In this document: one piece after another, positions 16,077 through 24,772 of the stretch
Position numbering within the stretch: the stretch's first letter is position 1
Layout of the letters: each line of letters opens with the position of its first letter
Origin: Actinoplanes sp. DH11
GTDB lineage: Bacteria > Actinomycetota > Actinomycetes > Mycobacteriales > Micromonosporaceae
Reading direction: 5' to 3'
Length of the DNA: 64,000 nucleotides
Assembly (NCBI RefSeq): GCF_020873875.1
Contig: NZ_JAHWGU010000017.1
Span: 124,001 to 188,000, forward strand
Translations under genes and position numbers: made by a program
Notes under the pieces: model-generated
The model's input: only the letters and a program-made list of their open reading frames with translations
Told to the model about the DNA's origin: nothing
Database searches by the model: none

Positions 16077-17855
16077 TCAGGCGATGGGTGTGCCGGTCAC
16101 CGTGGTGCCGGAGCGGGTCAGCTGGTAGGTGACGATCTCGCCGCTCCAGAAGTGGAAGCGCAAGGTCACCGGGGTGGCGTCGGTGACCTCGGCGAAGAAG
16201 TCCGGCGTCAGGCGGATCGTGCCGGCGGCGTGGTCGGGGGCGAAGGCGCGGTCGTACTCCTTGTACGGGGTCCAGCCGTGCGGTCCCGCGTTGCTGCCGT
16301 CCGGGTAGATCGCCGTCATCGTGGCCAGCCGGTCGCCGTTGAAGGCCGCCGGCACGGCGAACGACGTGGTGCTGCCGGTGGCGGCGGAGAGCACCGGGCG
16401 GTCGGTGGCGATCACGTCGAGGCGCCACGGGACGCCGCGGGAGAAGCGCAGGGAGAGGGACGCTGTGACCCCGTACCCCGGTGGTTGGGTCAGCCGCGTG
16501 AGCAACCCGGCGGTGAGGGTGAGCCGGTCGCCGGAGATCTGGTAGTCGGGGCCGCGCCGCAGGGTGCTGGCGCCGAGGCGGATCTGGGTGAAGCCGGTGC
16601 CGTTCAGGTTCAGCGTGATCGTCTGCGCGGTGACCGGCGCCGAGCGGCTGACGAAGACCAGGTCGGTGGCGGCGGTGCCGGATCGGGTCGTCCAGCTGGA
16701 GCGGATCTGACCGAAGAGTTCCGGGTCACGCCAGGCCAGGGACGTACGGTCGAAGTGCTGCCCGTTGTCCCAGAGCATCGTGGCGACCCCGCGGACGCGC
16801 GCCTGCCGGCCGAAGAGCTCGAAGAACTTGAGCTTCTCCCCCTGCTCGATCGTGCCGGTGTGCCGGTCGAAGCCGAGCAGGCCGTACTCGCCGATGACCA
16901 CCGGCACGCCACGCGCCACCAAGGTGGTGTGTATCCGGGTGAACATGTCGATCAGGTCCTGCTGTGCGGTGGCGTCGAAACGGTAGCCGCCGGCGACGTT
17001 CACGCTGAACGGCCAGTACCCGTAGTAGTGCACGGTGGCGATCAGATGGGGGTCGTTCAGGGCGGCGAACTCGGCGGCGAGGTTGTCGAGGTGCACCTGG
17101 TCGGCCGAGGTGTGCAGGGTCGGCAGCACGAGCAGCCGGTCGGTGTTGCCGCCGCCGGAGCCGCGCACGATGCGGTGGAAGGACGCGTTGAGCTCGGCGA
17201 GGAGCGCGGCCGGGTCGCCGCCGGTGAACTGCGGCTCGTTCACGCTCTCCAGCACCAGGCGCGGCGACGCGTCCCGGAAGGCAGGGGCCACCTGCGACCA
17301 GATGGCGTTGAAACGGGCCAGCACGGTGTCGTGGTCGACCGGCATGTTGTTGATCCACTGCCAGGAGTCGTGGTGGACGTTGAGCATCACGTGGAAGCCG
17401 TCGTCCAAGGCCCAGCCCACCACCTCCTTCACCCGGGAGAGGTACGCCGGGTCGATCGTCCAGTCCGGCCCCGGCCCCTGGTGCTGTCCCCAGGTGACGG
17501 GGATCCGGATGCTCTTGAAGCCCTGTGCCCGGATGCCGTCGAGCAGTTCCGGCGTGACCCGCGGGTTGCCCCACGACGTCTCGTCGTCGCCGGTGGCGTC
17601 GAACGTATTGCCGAGGTTCCAGCCCGGCTGCATGGCGGCGACCGCCTGCGCCGGGGTGCGGGCCGCCTCGCCGGCGGCGGCCGGGGTGCGGGCCGTCTCG
17701 CGCGCGGCGGCCGGGATGCGGGTTGTTTCGCCGGCGGCGGCCGGGGTGGGACCGGCCGCTGATGCCGGCGCGGGTCCGGCCGGGCCGAGGCCCAGCCCGG
17801 TGATCAGGGCGAGGCTGAGGCCGAGGCCACCGAGCCTGCCGAACAGTCGCGACAT
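16077..17855 (-). CDS. Secreted GH5 endo-glucanase/xyloglucanase with Ig-like and CBM46-like domains
   Basis: 592 residues from the ATG at 17855. A signal peptide (about residues 1-34) is followed by a repetitive Ala/Thr/Pro linker (about 35-70) and a GH5 catalytic barrel (about 70-400). The acid/base glutamate is E207 in SVNEPQF and the nucleophile is E323 in VIGEYG. An X2/Ig-like module and a C-terminal beta module resembling CBM46 (WTPYKEYDRAF, FHFWSGE) follow, the layout of GH5_4 enzymes acting on xyloglucan and mixed-linkage glucan. A CebR-like palindrome sits 37 bases upstream of the start. The enzyme should act outside the cell on plant cell-wall glucans. Confidence 0.88.
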   Translation of the reverse strand: MSRLFGRLGGLGLSLALITGLGLGPAGPAPASAAGPTPAAAGETTRIPAAARETARTPAAAGEAARTPAQAVAAMQPGWNLGNTFDATGDDETSWGNPRVTPELLDGIRAQGFKSIRIPVTWGQHQGPGPDWTIDPAYLSRVKEVVGWALDDGFHVMLNVHHDSWQWINNMPVDHDTVLARFNAIWSQVAPAFRDASPRLVLESVNEPQFTGGDPAALLAELNASFHRIVRGSGGGNTDRLLVLPTLHTSADQVHLDNLAAEFAALNDPHLIATVHYYGYWPFSVNVAGGYRFDATAQQDLIDMFTRIHTTLVARGVPVVIGEYGLLGFDRHTGTIEQGEKLKFFELFGRQARVRGVATMLWDNGQHFDRTSLAWRDPELFGQIRSSWTTRSGTAATDLVFVSRSAPVTAQTITLNLNGTGFTQIRLGASTLRRGPDYQISGDRLTLTAGLLTRLTQPPGYGVTASLSLRFSRGVPWRLDVIATDRPVLSAATGSTTSFAVPAAFNGDRLATMTAIYPDGSNAGPHGWTPYKEYDRAFAPDHAAGTIRLTPDFFAEVTDATPVTLRFHFWSGEIVTYQLTRSGTTVTGTPIA

Positions 17856-17891
17856 GACGCTCCTGACGAGGACGCGTGGAAGCGGAGCGGA

Positions 17892-17905
17892 CGGGAGCGC
17901 TCCCA
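17892..17905. promoter_or_regulatory. CebR-like operator CGGGAGCGCTCCCA
   Basis: This differs at one position from TGGGAGCGCTCCCA, the box bound by the cellobiose-sensing LacI-family repressor CebR of streptomycetes. It contains the perfect palindrome GGGAGCGCTCCC (17893-17904). It lies 37 bases upstream of the GH5 start, where binding would block transcription, so the GH5 gene is likely induced by cellobiose-type sugars. Confidence 0.75.
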
Positions 17906-18447
17906 CTGTGATCTCGGCAGACTATGTATGGACGTCAAACTATGTCAATGAATGCCGGCGACATGGCGGCGGGCCATCCGCGGGGGCGAGCGGGGGATGC
18001 ACACCTCGCCGGAATGGCCCGCCTCTCGGCCTGTCGCAGCGACGCCCCGTCCCGCCGTCGAAGGGTGAGCCGGGGTGCCGGCACCGGCCCGCGCGGCGAC
18101 CTTGCCGGGCGAGCACACGGTGCTCATAACGCGGAGGCTAGTACTCGGTGCATTCCACAGAAAGGCTGATCCACGGGATACTGCACTTTCCGAGAAACCG
18201 ATTCCAGTGGCTCCGTCGAAAATGGTCGGCACCGGCTCAGACGAGTCGATCTCTGCGACTACCTGCAACTACGCAAGTTGCATGATCGTTCACCCAAAGG
18301 CATCACTCCAAACTGGATTGGCACATGATTTTGGGGATTACGCATTGTCGCGCCCCTATTGCAGTTCGTACTCTATGGTCACCTGTTATCGATCGACTTG
18401 AGTACGAGAGCGGGGCCGCTCGGCACGGGCCCGCGTGGGGAGCAGCC
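17906..18447. other. Long intergenic region with AT-richer segments
   Basis: About 540 bases without a convincing gene between the divergent GH5 gene and the acyltransferase-like gene. The first part holds the GH5 promoter. The stretch 18130-18400 is clearly lower in GC than the surroundings, which may mark a promoter region or foreign DNA. No repeat or RNA structure was recognised. Confidence 0.5.
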
Positions 18448-19002
18448 ATGCTTGTCAAAGTCATCGACCAGATCACCGACGACATGCACGAAGCAGCGTG
18501 GGACATGTACGAAGGCGCGTTCGCCGACCTTCGTGCGCTCGCAGTGCAACGCCATCTGATGTACCGGGCGGAGTTCGACCAGGTGATGTTCGATCCCCGA
18601 ATCGACAAGTACCTCTGCCTCGACGACGGCGGCAAACTCTGCGGCCTGTCCACGTACACCAATGACCTGTACGCGATGCCACTGATCGCTCCGGAGTACT
18701 TCGAGCGCCGATGGCCCGACCTCTACGCGCAGAAGAAGATCTGGTACTGCGGCTTCGTAGCGGTCGCCGAGGACGCCCGATCCACCCGGGCCTTCGCAGA
18801 ACTCGTCGAGGCCATGTACCGAACCGCCACGGATCGGAACGGGATCATCGCACTCGACTTCTGCCGTTACAACGACGACAACCGCAACATGGCGAAGGTG
18901 ATCCGGTTGATGTTGCGCCGGCTCTCCGGCGGCACGTTGCGAGCGTCGTGCATGGACCAGCAGTCGTTCTGGATCTACGAATTTCCAGCGGCGTCACAGT
19001 AG
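18448..19002 (+). CDS. Hypothetical protein, possibly GNAT-fold
   Basis: 184 residues from the ATG at 18448 with a GGGGAGC ribosome binding site; upstream codons in the frame lie in non-coding AT-richer sequence. The central part (IWYCGFVAVAEDARSTRAFAELVEAMY) and the later LDFCRYNDDNRNMAKVIRLML have the alternating strand-helix character of N-acyltransferases, but the acetyl-CoA loop (Q/RxxGxG/A) is not evident. I therefore cannot name the function. It converges on a clear GNAT gene with three bases between the stop codons and sits beside a permease and a GPP34 gene, so it may belong to a small metabolic cluster. Confidence 0.6.
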   Translation: MLVKVIDQITDDMHEAAWDMYEGAFADLRALAVQRHLMYRAEFDQVMFDPRIDKYLCLDDGGKLCGLSTYTNDLYAMPLIAPEYFERRWPDLYAQKKIWYCGFVAVAEDARSTRAFAELVEAMYRTATDRNGIIALDFCRYNDDNRNMAKVIRLMLRRLSGGTLRASCMDQQSFWIYEFPAASQ

Positions 19003-19005
19003 GAA

Positions 19006-19617
19006 TCACGCCATAGGCGACCTCCACATGCACCAGAGCGGAGGCCCGTCGGGAAGTTCGATCACGGACCGGACCTGGTATCCGTGCCGAAGGTAGAGGT
19101 CGCGATTGCGCGGTTCGTTGGCCTCGAGATAGGCGGGGAGCCCGGCCCGGTCCAGACGGGCGTGGTGGCGGTCCAGCAGGGCGCTGCCGATGCCACGGTT
19201 CTGCCGGCTGGGCCGCACCGCCATGAAGGCCAGGTAGTGGTGCGGCTCGAGCGGGTGGTGCTGGTCGAGCGCGGCGTCCAGCTGCTGACAGCGGTCGAAC
19301 GCCGTGTCGGCGGCCTCCTTGAGCCGGCGCTCGTAGTCGACCGGTGCCGGGATCATCGAGGTGAGCGGGAACCAGAGCGCGACGCCGCTCATCCGGCCGT
19401 CGCCGTCGGCGGTGCTGTAGACCTCGCCGTGCGCCAGAGCGTGCTCCACGAAGATCTCGAAGTAGCGGGGCGAGTTCTGCCCGCGGATCAGGGTGTCGGG
19501 TTGCATCCAGCGGGCCACCGGTCCGTCCCACAGCGCCTCGGCCACGAGATCGGTGATCTCCTCGGTGTCGTACGGCGACACGTGCCGGATCACGAGTTCC
19601 TGGATGGCGTACGTCAT
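19006..19617 (-). CDS. GNAT family N-acetyltransferase
   Basis: 203 residues from the ATG at 19617. The acetyl-CoA pyrophosphate loop is seen as RQNRGIGSALL near residue 145, preceded by the beta-4 strand LAFMAVRP and followed by YLEANEPRNRDLYLRHGY, all canonical for GNAT enzymes that acetylate amines. Ten bases separate it from the upstream APC permease gene on the same strand, so the two are probably co-transcribed with GPP34. The substrate is unknown; an amine or amino acid taken up by the permease is a possibility by association only. Confidence 0.88.
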   Translation of the reverse strand: MTYAIQELVIRHVSPYDTEEITDLVAEALWDGPVARWMQPDTLIRGQNSPRYFEIFVEHALAHGEVYSTADGDGRMSGVALWFPLTSMIPAPVDYERRLKEAADTAFDRCQQLDAALDQHHPLEPHHYLAFMAVRPSRQNRGIGSALLDRHHARLDRAGLPAYLEANEPRNRDLYLRHGYQVRSVIELPDGPPLWCMWRSPMA

Positions 19618-19627
19618 TGATCTTTCC

Positions 19628-21247
19628 CTACTTGATCGACGGAAGTTGGTCACGTAGTTCGTGCGGATGCTGGTACTGCGAGTGGGAGTGCGGTCGCGGC
19701 AGCGCGGGATAGTCGAGGACGTTCCGGCCGTCCGCGCCGCGGCCGATGCCCGCGTACACATCCGGGCGGGTGCGTTTCACGATCAGCGCCCAGCCGAAGC
19801 CGATCGCCGCGAACAGCAGGTAGCCCACCGTGAACACCCAGTGGAAGACCGAGTCGCTGCCCACCTGCAACAGGTCGCCGAACCCGATCACGGTCGCCAG
19901 CAGGATGATGCTGAGCAGGAAGAACGCGAAGATCGGGGCGACCCGGGCCCGCCAGATGTTCTCGCCGCGGCGGTGCTGGACGAAGAACGCGATCACCGCT
20001 GCCGAGGCACTCCACATCAGGATCAGCACGCCCAGACCGCCGACCACGGTCAGCCACGCGAAGAGGTGGACGAGCGGATCGATGCCGAACAGGCCGTAGG
20101 TCAGCAGGACGCCGAGCGCCAGGATGCTCTGCGTGACCGAGCCGACCACCGGTGCTCCGGTACGGGGATGCGCGTACCCCCATCGGCTCGGCAGCACCCG
20201 CTCCCGGCCCAGGGCGAACTGGTAACGCGAGACCGCCGCGTGGAAGGCCAGCAGGGCGGCGAAGATGCTCGTCATGAACAGCAGGTAGCCGATGGTGATG
20301 AGCGTGCCCGGCACGTGTGGCGCGACAAGGGTGAAGACGAGGTCCGTCTGCTCGGTCCGGGCGGCACCGACGATCCGGGTCGGTCCGGCGGCCACCGACA
20401 TGGCCCACGCCGACAGCGCGCAGAGGATGCCGGCCAGGATCACGCAGAGGTGGGTGGCCCGCGCGATGGTGCGTTTCGGGTCCTTGGCCTCCTCGGAGAG
20501 CACGACCGTCGCCTCGAAGCCGGTGAACCCGCCGATGGCCAGCACCATCATGGCCACCACCTCGGGGGTGAGCAGTTGTGCCGGCGCGAGCGCGGAGAAA
20601 CTCACCGAACCCTCGGCCGGGTTGCCCGCCATCACCAGGTCGTAGATCAGCACCACCGCGATCTCGGCGATCAGCAGGACGCCGAGCACCTTGCCGCTGA
20701 GGTCGACCCAGAGCATGCCCAGCACCGCGATCAGCGCCCACGCGACGAGGGCGCAGGCCAGCCAGGACGCGGTCAGTCCGACCGCTTCGAGGATGCCGGA
20801 GGCGACCACCCCGAAAAGGCCGAACAGGCCGATCTGCATGAGCGAATAGGCCGCCAGCGCGACGAAGGCCGCCGCGACACCGAGCTCCCGGCCGAGGCCG
20901 TGGCTGATGTACGCGTAGAAGGCGCCGGAGTTGACGATGTGCCGGCTCATCGCGACGAACCCGACCGTGAAGATCGAGAGAATCCCCGCCACCACGAGGT
21001 AGACCAGCGGCACCGCCGTGTTGCCGACCACCGCGTAGATCGTCGAGATGGCCCCGATGATCACGGTGAGCGGCGCCGCGCCGGCCACGCCGAAGAAGAC
21101 CACCGACGAGACACCGAGCCGGTTGCTCGCCAGCGACTGGCTGACGATGTCCGGTCCGGAGTTCCGCCGGTTCAACTCCGTCAGCATGGTGCCGGCCCAC
21201 TGATCGACGTTGTTGCGCCGGCGCTGGTGGCGGCCGGCCGGGCTCAC
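19628..21247 (-). CDS. APC-superfamily amino acid permease
   Basis: 539 residues if translation starts at the GTG at 21247, whose codon overlaps the stop of the upstream GPP34 gene as GTGA and so indicates coupling; ATG 21187 is the alternative (519 residues). About twelve hydrophobic segments follow a polar N-terminus. The first helix region contains the unwound substrate loop FFGVAGAAPL, and IGGFTGFEATVVLSEEAKDP is a typical APC helix 6 to loop signature. It imports amino acids or amines with protons. The C-terminus has a His/Pro-rich tail. It lies in a probable operon GPP34-permease-GNAT. Confidence 0.88.
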   Translation of the reverse strand: MSPAGRHQRRRNNVDQWAGTMLTELNRRNSGPDIVSQSLASNRLGVSSVVFFGVAGAAPLTVIIGAISTIYAVVGNTAVPLVYLVVAGILSIFTVGFVAMSRHIVNSGAFYAYISHGLGRELGVAAAFVALAAYSLMQIGLFGLFGVVASGILEAVGLTASWLACALVAWALIAVLGMLWVDLSGKVLGVLLIAEIAVVLIYDLVMAGNPAEGSVSFSALAPAQLLTPEVVAMMVLAIGGFTGFEATVVLSEEAKDPKRTIARATHLCVILAGILCALSAWAMSVAAGPTRIVGAARTEQTDLVFTLVAPHVPGTLITIGYLLFMTSIFAALLAFHAAVSRYQFALGRERVLPSRWGYAHPRTGAPVVGSVTQSILALGVLLTYGLFGIDPLVHLFAWLTVVGGLGVLILMWSASAAVIAFFVQHRRGENIWRARVAPIFAFFLLSIILLATVIGFGDLLQVGSDSVFHWVFTVGYLLFAAIGFGWALIVKRTRPDVYAGIGRGADGRNVLDYPALPRPHSHSQYQHPHELRDQLPSIK

Positions 21248-21894
21248 CGGCGGCCCACCGCGAGCGCGGTGCCCACCTGCTGCTCGGTGCACTCAACGAG
21301 TTCACGCAGGTCGCTGGGCAGCGAGGCGATCATGCTGGGCAGAGAGTGGTAGATGTGCGGGTACATCTCGAATCCGTACATGACGTGGCGGGTCAGACCG
21401 GTCGCGACGACCAGCCCGACCAGCAGGCGGTCGGCGAGGTTGAGATCCATGCCGCGGACCAGGATGTTCGCGATCCGGGTGGAGGCCCAGGCGGCGGCGT
21501 TGCGCTGCCGGGCGGTGTTCGGCATGTAGAGCGTCTGCGTGGAGCCCAGCATGCGGCGGCGGGTGACCATCTCGACGGCGCCGACGCGCATCAGGCGCTC
21601 GGCGACCCGCAGGGCCGCGTCCTGGGACAGGAAGGCGAGCCAGGTCCGCACATCGGTGTGCTGGGACTGGGCCGAGAGCAGATCAAGGACGTCATGCGAG
21701 AGCGCATCGCGCGGCGGATGACGATCGACAATGAACAGTTCGCCGTCGGCGACACCGACACGGCCCTCGAGTACGAGTTCGGAGAGCAGAGCGGCGGCCA
21801 AACCGAGGCCGGTCGCACGGGGATGGAGTCTGGACCGGCCGGTGCGGTCCTCGTGTGCGATCAGGTAGTACTGGTCAGCCAACACTTGCGCCAC
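21244..21894 (-). CDS. GPP34 (GOLPH3/VPS74-like) family protein
   Basis: 216 residues. The N-terminus (ADQYYLIAHEDRTGRSRLHP followed by LGLAAALLSELVLEGRV) is the diagnostic opening of actinobacterial GPP34 proteins, relatives of eukaryotic GOLPH3, which binds phosphoinositides and glycosyltransferases. Bacterial members are soluble and mostly uncharacterised. The hydrophobic hairpin expected in the second half is seen around DRLLVGLVVATGLTRHV. The gene leads a three-gene run with the permease (GTGA overlap) and GNAT. A membrane-associated partner role for the permease is speculation. Confidence 0.85.
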   Translation of the reverse strand: MAQVLADQYYLIAHEDRTGRSRLHPRATGLGLAAALLSELVLEGRVGVADGELFIVDRHPPRDALSHDVLDLLSAQSQHTDVRTWLAFLSQDAALRVAERLMRVGAVEMVTRRRMLGSTQTLYMPNTARQRNAAAWASTRIANILVRGMDLNLADRLLVGLVVATGLTRHVMYGFEMYPHIYHSLPSMIASLPSDLRELVECTEQQVGTALAVGRR

Positions 21895-22147
21895 GCCCCT
21901 TAGACGCCAGTTCCAATGATCATTTCTCTATGTGTAGGAAAGAAGACAGAACTCGATGTCCGCAGCATCATGTACCGAACATCAAGGTCAATACAAGAAG
22001 TACTAGACTTCTCATTAAGGCCCTGCAGTCTGGAACTCCACTAAGGATCATGCAGAATTGCGATCATGGGGCGCGTGATCGAATGGGCTACTGGATCGTG
22101 AGGAACCGGTCGTAGTGTCGACCGCATCAGGACCGTAGGGAGTCCAG
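21895..22147. other. AT-richer divergent promoter region
   Basis: About 250 bases between the GPP34 operon and the XRE regulator are distinctly lower in GC than the surroundings. They must hold both promoters. No defined box could be assigned with confidence. Confidence 0.45.
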
Positions 22148-22996
22148 GTGTCCGATATCGAGGGTCCGACGCTCCGCCGCCGCCGACTCGGCGCGGAGCT
22201 CAAACGATGCCGGGAAGCCGCCGGCCTGACGCAACAGGACGTGTCCCGGCACTTCGAGTGGCACGCCGCCAAGGTCACCCGGATCGAGACCGCACGGGTG
22301 GCGGTCACCCCGCGCGACGTGCGGGATCTGCTGACCTTGTACAACGTCCGCGACCAGGGATACCGCGAGGCGCTGGTGGAGCTCGCCAGGCTCTCCCGGG
22401 AGCGCACCTGGTGGACCGACTACCGGGACATCATGCGACCCGGCAACTTCGTCGGCCTGGAGGCGGCCGCCTCGTCGATGCGCGCCTGGGAACCGATCAT
22501 CGTGCCCGGCCTGCTGCAGACCGAGGCATACATGCGAGCACTGATCAAGACCGGTCGCTCGAACGATACCCAGCAGCAAATCGACAGGCGGGTGGCATTG
22601 CGCCTCACACGGCAGAGCCGGCTCGGCGGCGATCGGCCGCTCGAGCTCTCGGCAGTCATCGACGAGTCGGTGGTGCGCCGTGTCATCGGCGGCGAAGACG
22701 TCATGGCAGATCAACTGCGACATCTGATCGATACGGCTGGATTACCGAATGTAACCCTGCAGATCTTGCCCTTCAGCGCCGGGGAACATCCGTTCCTTGG
22801 GGGTTCAGCAGCACTTTTGGAGTTCCGCGAGACCACCCATTTGGATGTTGTCTACCTCGAAGGCATTGCGGGAGACTATTACGAAGAGCAACCGGATGAG
22901 GTTGCCCGGTACCGGCAGGAGTTCGAGCGAATGAGTGCTAAGGCGCTCGATCATCGGACTACGATAAAGATGATCGAGAGTCTGCTCGTCGCGTAG
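22148..22996 (+). CDS. XRE-family regulator with DUF5753 domain
   Basis: 282 residues from GTG 22148, with GGGAG seven bases upstream. Residues 10-70 form an XRE helix-turn-helix (LGAELKRCREAAGLTQQDVS, then AKVTRIET). The remainder is the DUF5753 effector domain with IIVPGLLQTEAYMRAL and QILPFSAGEHP. This is the large group of streptomycete-type regulators (BldB/WhiJ-like systems) normally paired with a small DUF397 protein, as here at 23038. Such pairs influence development and antibiotic production, but this one's target is unknown. Confidence 0.9.
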   Translation: MSDIEGPTLRRRRLGAELKRCREAAGLTQQDVSRHFEWHAAKVTRIETARVAVTPRDVRDLLTLYNVRDQGYREALVELARLSRERTWWTDYRDIMRPGNFVGLEAAASSMRAWEPIIVPGLLQTEAYMRALIKTGRSNDTQQQIDRRVALRLTRQSRLGGDRPLELSAVIDESVVRRVIGGEDVMADQLRHLIDTAGLPNVTLQILPFSAGEHPFLGGSAALLEFRETTHLDVVYLEGIAGDYYEEQPDEVARYRQEFERMSAKALDHRTTIKMIESLLVA

Positions 22997-23037
22997 CGCT
23001 CCCGAAGGAATCTCATATCGAAGGGAGGTGCTCGACC

Positions 23038-23253
23038 ATGCTCGCGCACCAACTCGACGGTGCCGTCTGGAGAAAAGCCAGTCGCAGTAACGGCAGCGGC
23101 GGCAGCAACTGCGTCGAGGTCGCATTCCTCGACAAGGGAATTGCCGTCCGTGACAGCAAGGACCAGGCGGGGCCGGCTCTCATGTTCACGGAAGCGGAGT
23201 GGACCGCTTTCGTGGACTCCACCAAGGACGGCGAATTCGATATCGACTCGTGA
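23038..23253 (+). CDS. DUF397 small protein (partner of the XRE-DUF5753 regulator)
   Basis: 71 residues with a strong GGGAGG ribosome binding site. It shows the compact DUF397 pattern: WRKASRSNGSGGSNCVEVAF, then VRDSKD, then the aromatic LMFTEAEWTAFVDS. It follows the regulator gene by 41 bases in the same direction. Members act with or against their paired XRE proteins. A strong stem-loop at 23328-23362 closes the pair. Confidence 0.9.
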   Translation: MLAHQLDGAVWRKASRSNGSGGSNCVEVAFLDKGIAVRDSKDQAGPALMFTEAEWTAFVDSTKDGEFDIDS

Positions 23254-23327
23254 GAGCCTACCGATAGCCGCACACCGATGGAAGTCCTGAAAGGTTAGAT
23301 CGACTTTCGCGATGTGCGACTTGAGGA

Positions 23328-23362
23328 GTGCCACGGCGTCTCCCCGTGAGGCGCCGTGGCAC
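23328..23362. terminator. Stem-loop between convergent DUF397 and membrane-protein genes
   Basis: GTGCCACGGCG (23328-23338) pairs perfectly with CGCCGTGGCAC (23352-23362) across a 13-base loop. There is no U-tract, as is common in high-GC actinobacteria. It lies between convergent genes and could end transcription from either side. Confidence 0.55.
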
Positions 23363-23418
23363 AGGTCCACCGCCCGCCCGGCGCCGGTGACACACCGGCA
23401 CCGCATGATGACAATCGG

Positions 23419-24189
23419 TCAGGCGAAGGCCGGCCGGAACGCCACCGCGACTGCGGGGGCCGGCGTCAGATGCCGGACCGCCGCCGCCCGGGCCTGCGCG
23501 ACCGCCGCCTCCCGCACCAGGCTGTCCCAGTTGCGGCGGGCACGCACGGCGTCCTGCCAGGCCGCCCGCTCGGCCGCCACGGCCTGCTCGTGCACGCGCG
23601 CCAGGTAGGCCGCGCTGACCCGGTGCACCGTCACCTCCTGCTCGGCCGGGTGCAGCCGGGCGTCCCACCCGTGGTGCCCGTTCAGCGCGTCGACGACCGC
23701 CTCGGCGGGCAGCTCGCCACGCTCGGCGGCCTCGCGCACGGCCCGGTGCAGGAAGCGCTCGCGGTACGCGTACTCCGCCGGGGTCCGCGCCGTGTACGGC
23801 GTGCCGAAGGCCACCGCTGTCCGGCTCCGCGTCCAGCGCACGTCCGCCGCCTGCCAGGACCGCCAGGCCGCGTCCACCCGCTCGCCGGCCGCCTCCCAGT
23901 GGCCCTGCCAGCGCTGCGCCGCGGACTCCGCCCGATCCGCCGCCACCCGGACCTCCTCGGCGTAACGCACCGCCTGCCGCGCCTCCTCGGCCTGCCGCAG
24001 GCGCAGCTCGTCACGCTGCTCGGCCCGGCGGCGCAGGAAGCCCACCGTGTCGATCAGGGCCCGCCCCGGGTGCCGCACGTTGTGCGGGCTGGCCAGCACC
24101 ACGAGAGCCGGCAGGGTGAGCAGCATGAGGGTGGCCCAGATCGCCATCGGGGCCGGCTCGGTGAGCAGCATCTCGGCGACGATGTTCAT
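23419..24189 (-). CDS. Single-pass membrane protein with long charged helical region, unknown function
   Basis: 256 residues. One hydrophobic segment near the N-terminus (about residues 15-34, AIWATLMLLTLPALVVLAS) is followed by a long Ala/Arg/Glu-rich helical stretch (about 50-110) likely to form a coiled coil, and a second helical half rich in Ala and Arg. No catalytic motif is seen. The small secreted-protein gene at 24274 lies upstream on the same strand with 84 bases between, so they may share a promoter. I do not recognise a named family. Confidence 0.65.
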   Translation of the reverse strand: MNIVAEMLLTEPAPMAIWATLMLLTLPALVVLASPHNVRHPGRALIDTVGFLRRRAEQRDELRLRQAEEARQAVRYAEEVRVAADRAESAAQRWQGHWEAAGERVDAAWRSWQAADVRWTRSRTAVAFGTPYTARTPAEYAYRERFLHRAVREAAERGELPAEAVVDALNGHHGWDARLHPAEQEVTVHRVSAAYLARVHEQAVAAERAAWQDAVRARRNWDSLVREAAVAQARAAAVRHLTPAPAVAVAFRPAFA

Positions 24190-24273
24190 GGTGGTGGTCC
24201 GTCCGATCGGTTCGGTGTCCGTTTCCTGGCAGGCGTGGACCCCCGGGCAGCACGTGGTGCTGTCCGAAAAGGG

Positions 24274-24585
24274 TCAGGCGGAAACGGCGGGCGGAGCCCG
24301 CGAACCGAAGGCCCCGGAGAGCGTCCGGGCGCACAGGACGCGCTCGGATCCGGGGGTCGAGCCGGTCGGAACCGGCGCGGCGGCCGGAATTTCGGGGGTA
24401 CGCGCGGACGGGACACATCCGTCGGCGGAGGCCGTATCGACCGCCACGGCAGAGGCGGAAACGCTGATGGAGCTCGGGCTGCAGGGGGCCTCACCAGTGG
24501 GAACGGGAGCCGTCAGCAGCGCCAGAACGAGCGTCAGCAGGACAGGCAACGACCGGAGCAGAGCGCTTCGGGATGTCGTGGCCAT
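24274..24585 (-). CDS. Small secreted protein, unknown function
   Basis: 103 residues from the ATG at 24585. The N-terminus has a basic start and a hydrophobic core (SALLRSLPVLLTLVLALLTA) followed by a signal-peptidase-like site. The mature part is short, Ser/Ala/Pro-rich and holds three cysteines. No family is recognised. It is retained as a gene because the signal peptide is convincing and it lines up with the membrane-protein gene downstream on the same strand. Confidence 0.5.
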   Translation of the reverse strand: MATTSRSALLRSLPVLLTLVLALLTAPVPTGEAPCSPSSISVSASAVAVDTASADGCVPSARTPEIPAAAPVPTGSTPGSERVLCARTLSGAFGSRAPPAVSA

Positions 24586-24772
24586 GGGACGAACGTACCT
24601 ATTTGTCATCGAAAGTCCGATTGCGGCGCGCCAGATGATCACCCGTTCCGACTACGCGGATCGGATAGATCTCGCGGCTCGCGGACAGGATCACTCAGCT
24701 CGCAGCCCCACGCGCCGATCGAGACATACCGAGCCGGAAGCCATCCGGTCGCCACCCGCGACAGGAGCGATC

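Noticed and set aside
15724..16132. Short Arg-rich frames between the 77-bp palindrome and GH5
   Set aside because: No start signals, no conserved pattern and overlap with repeats.
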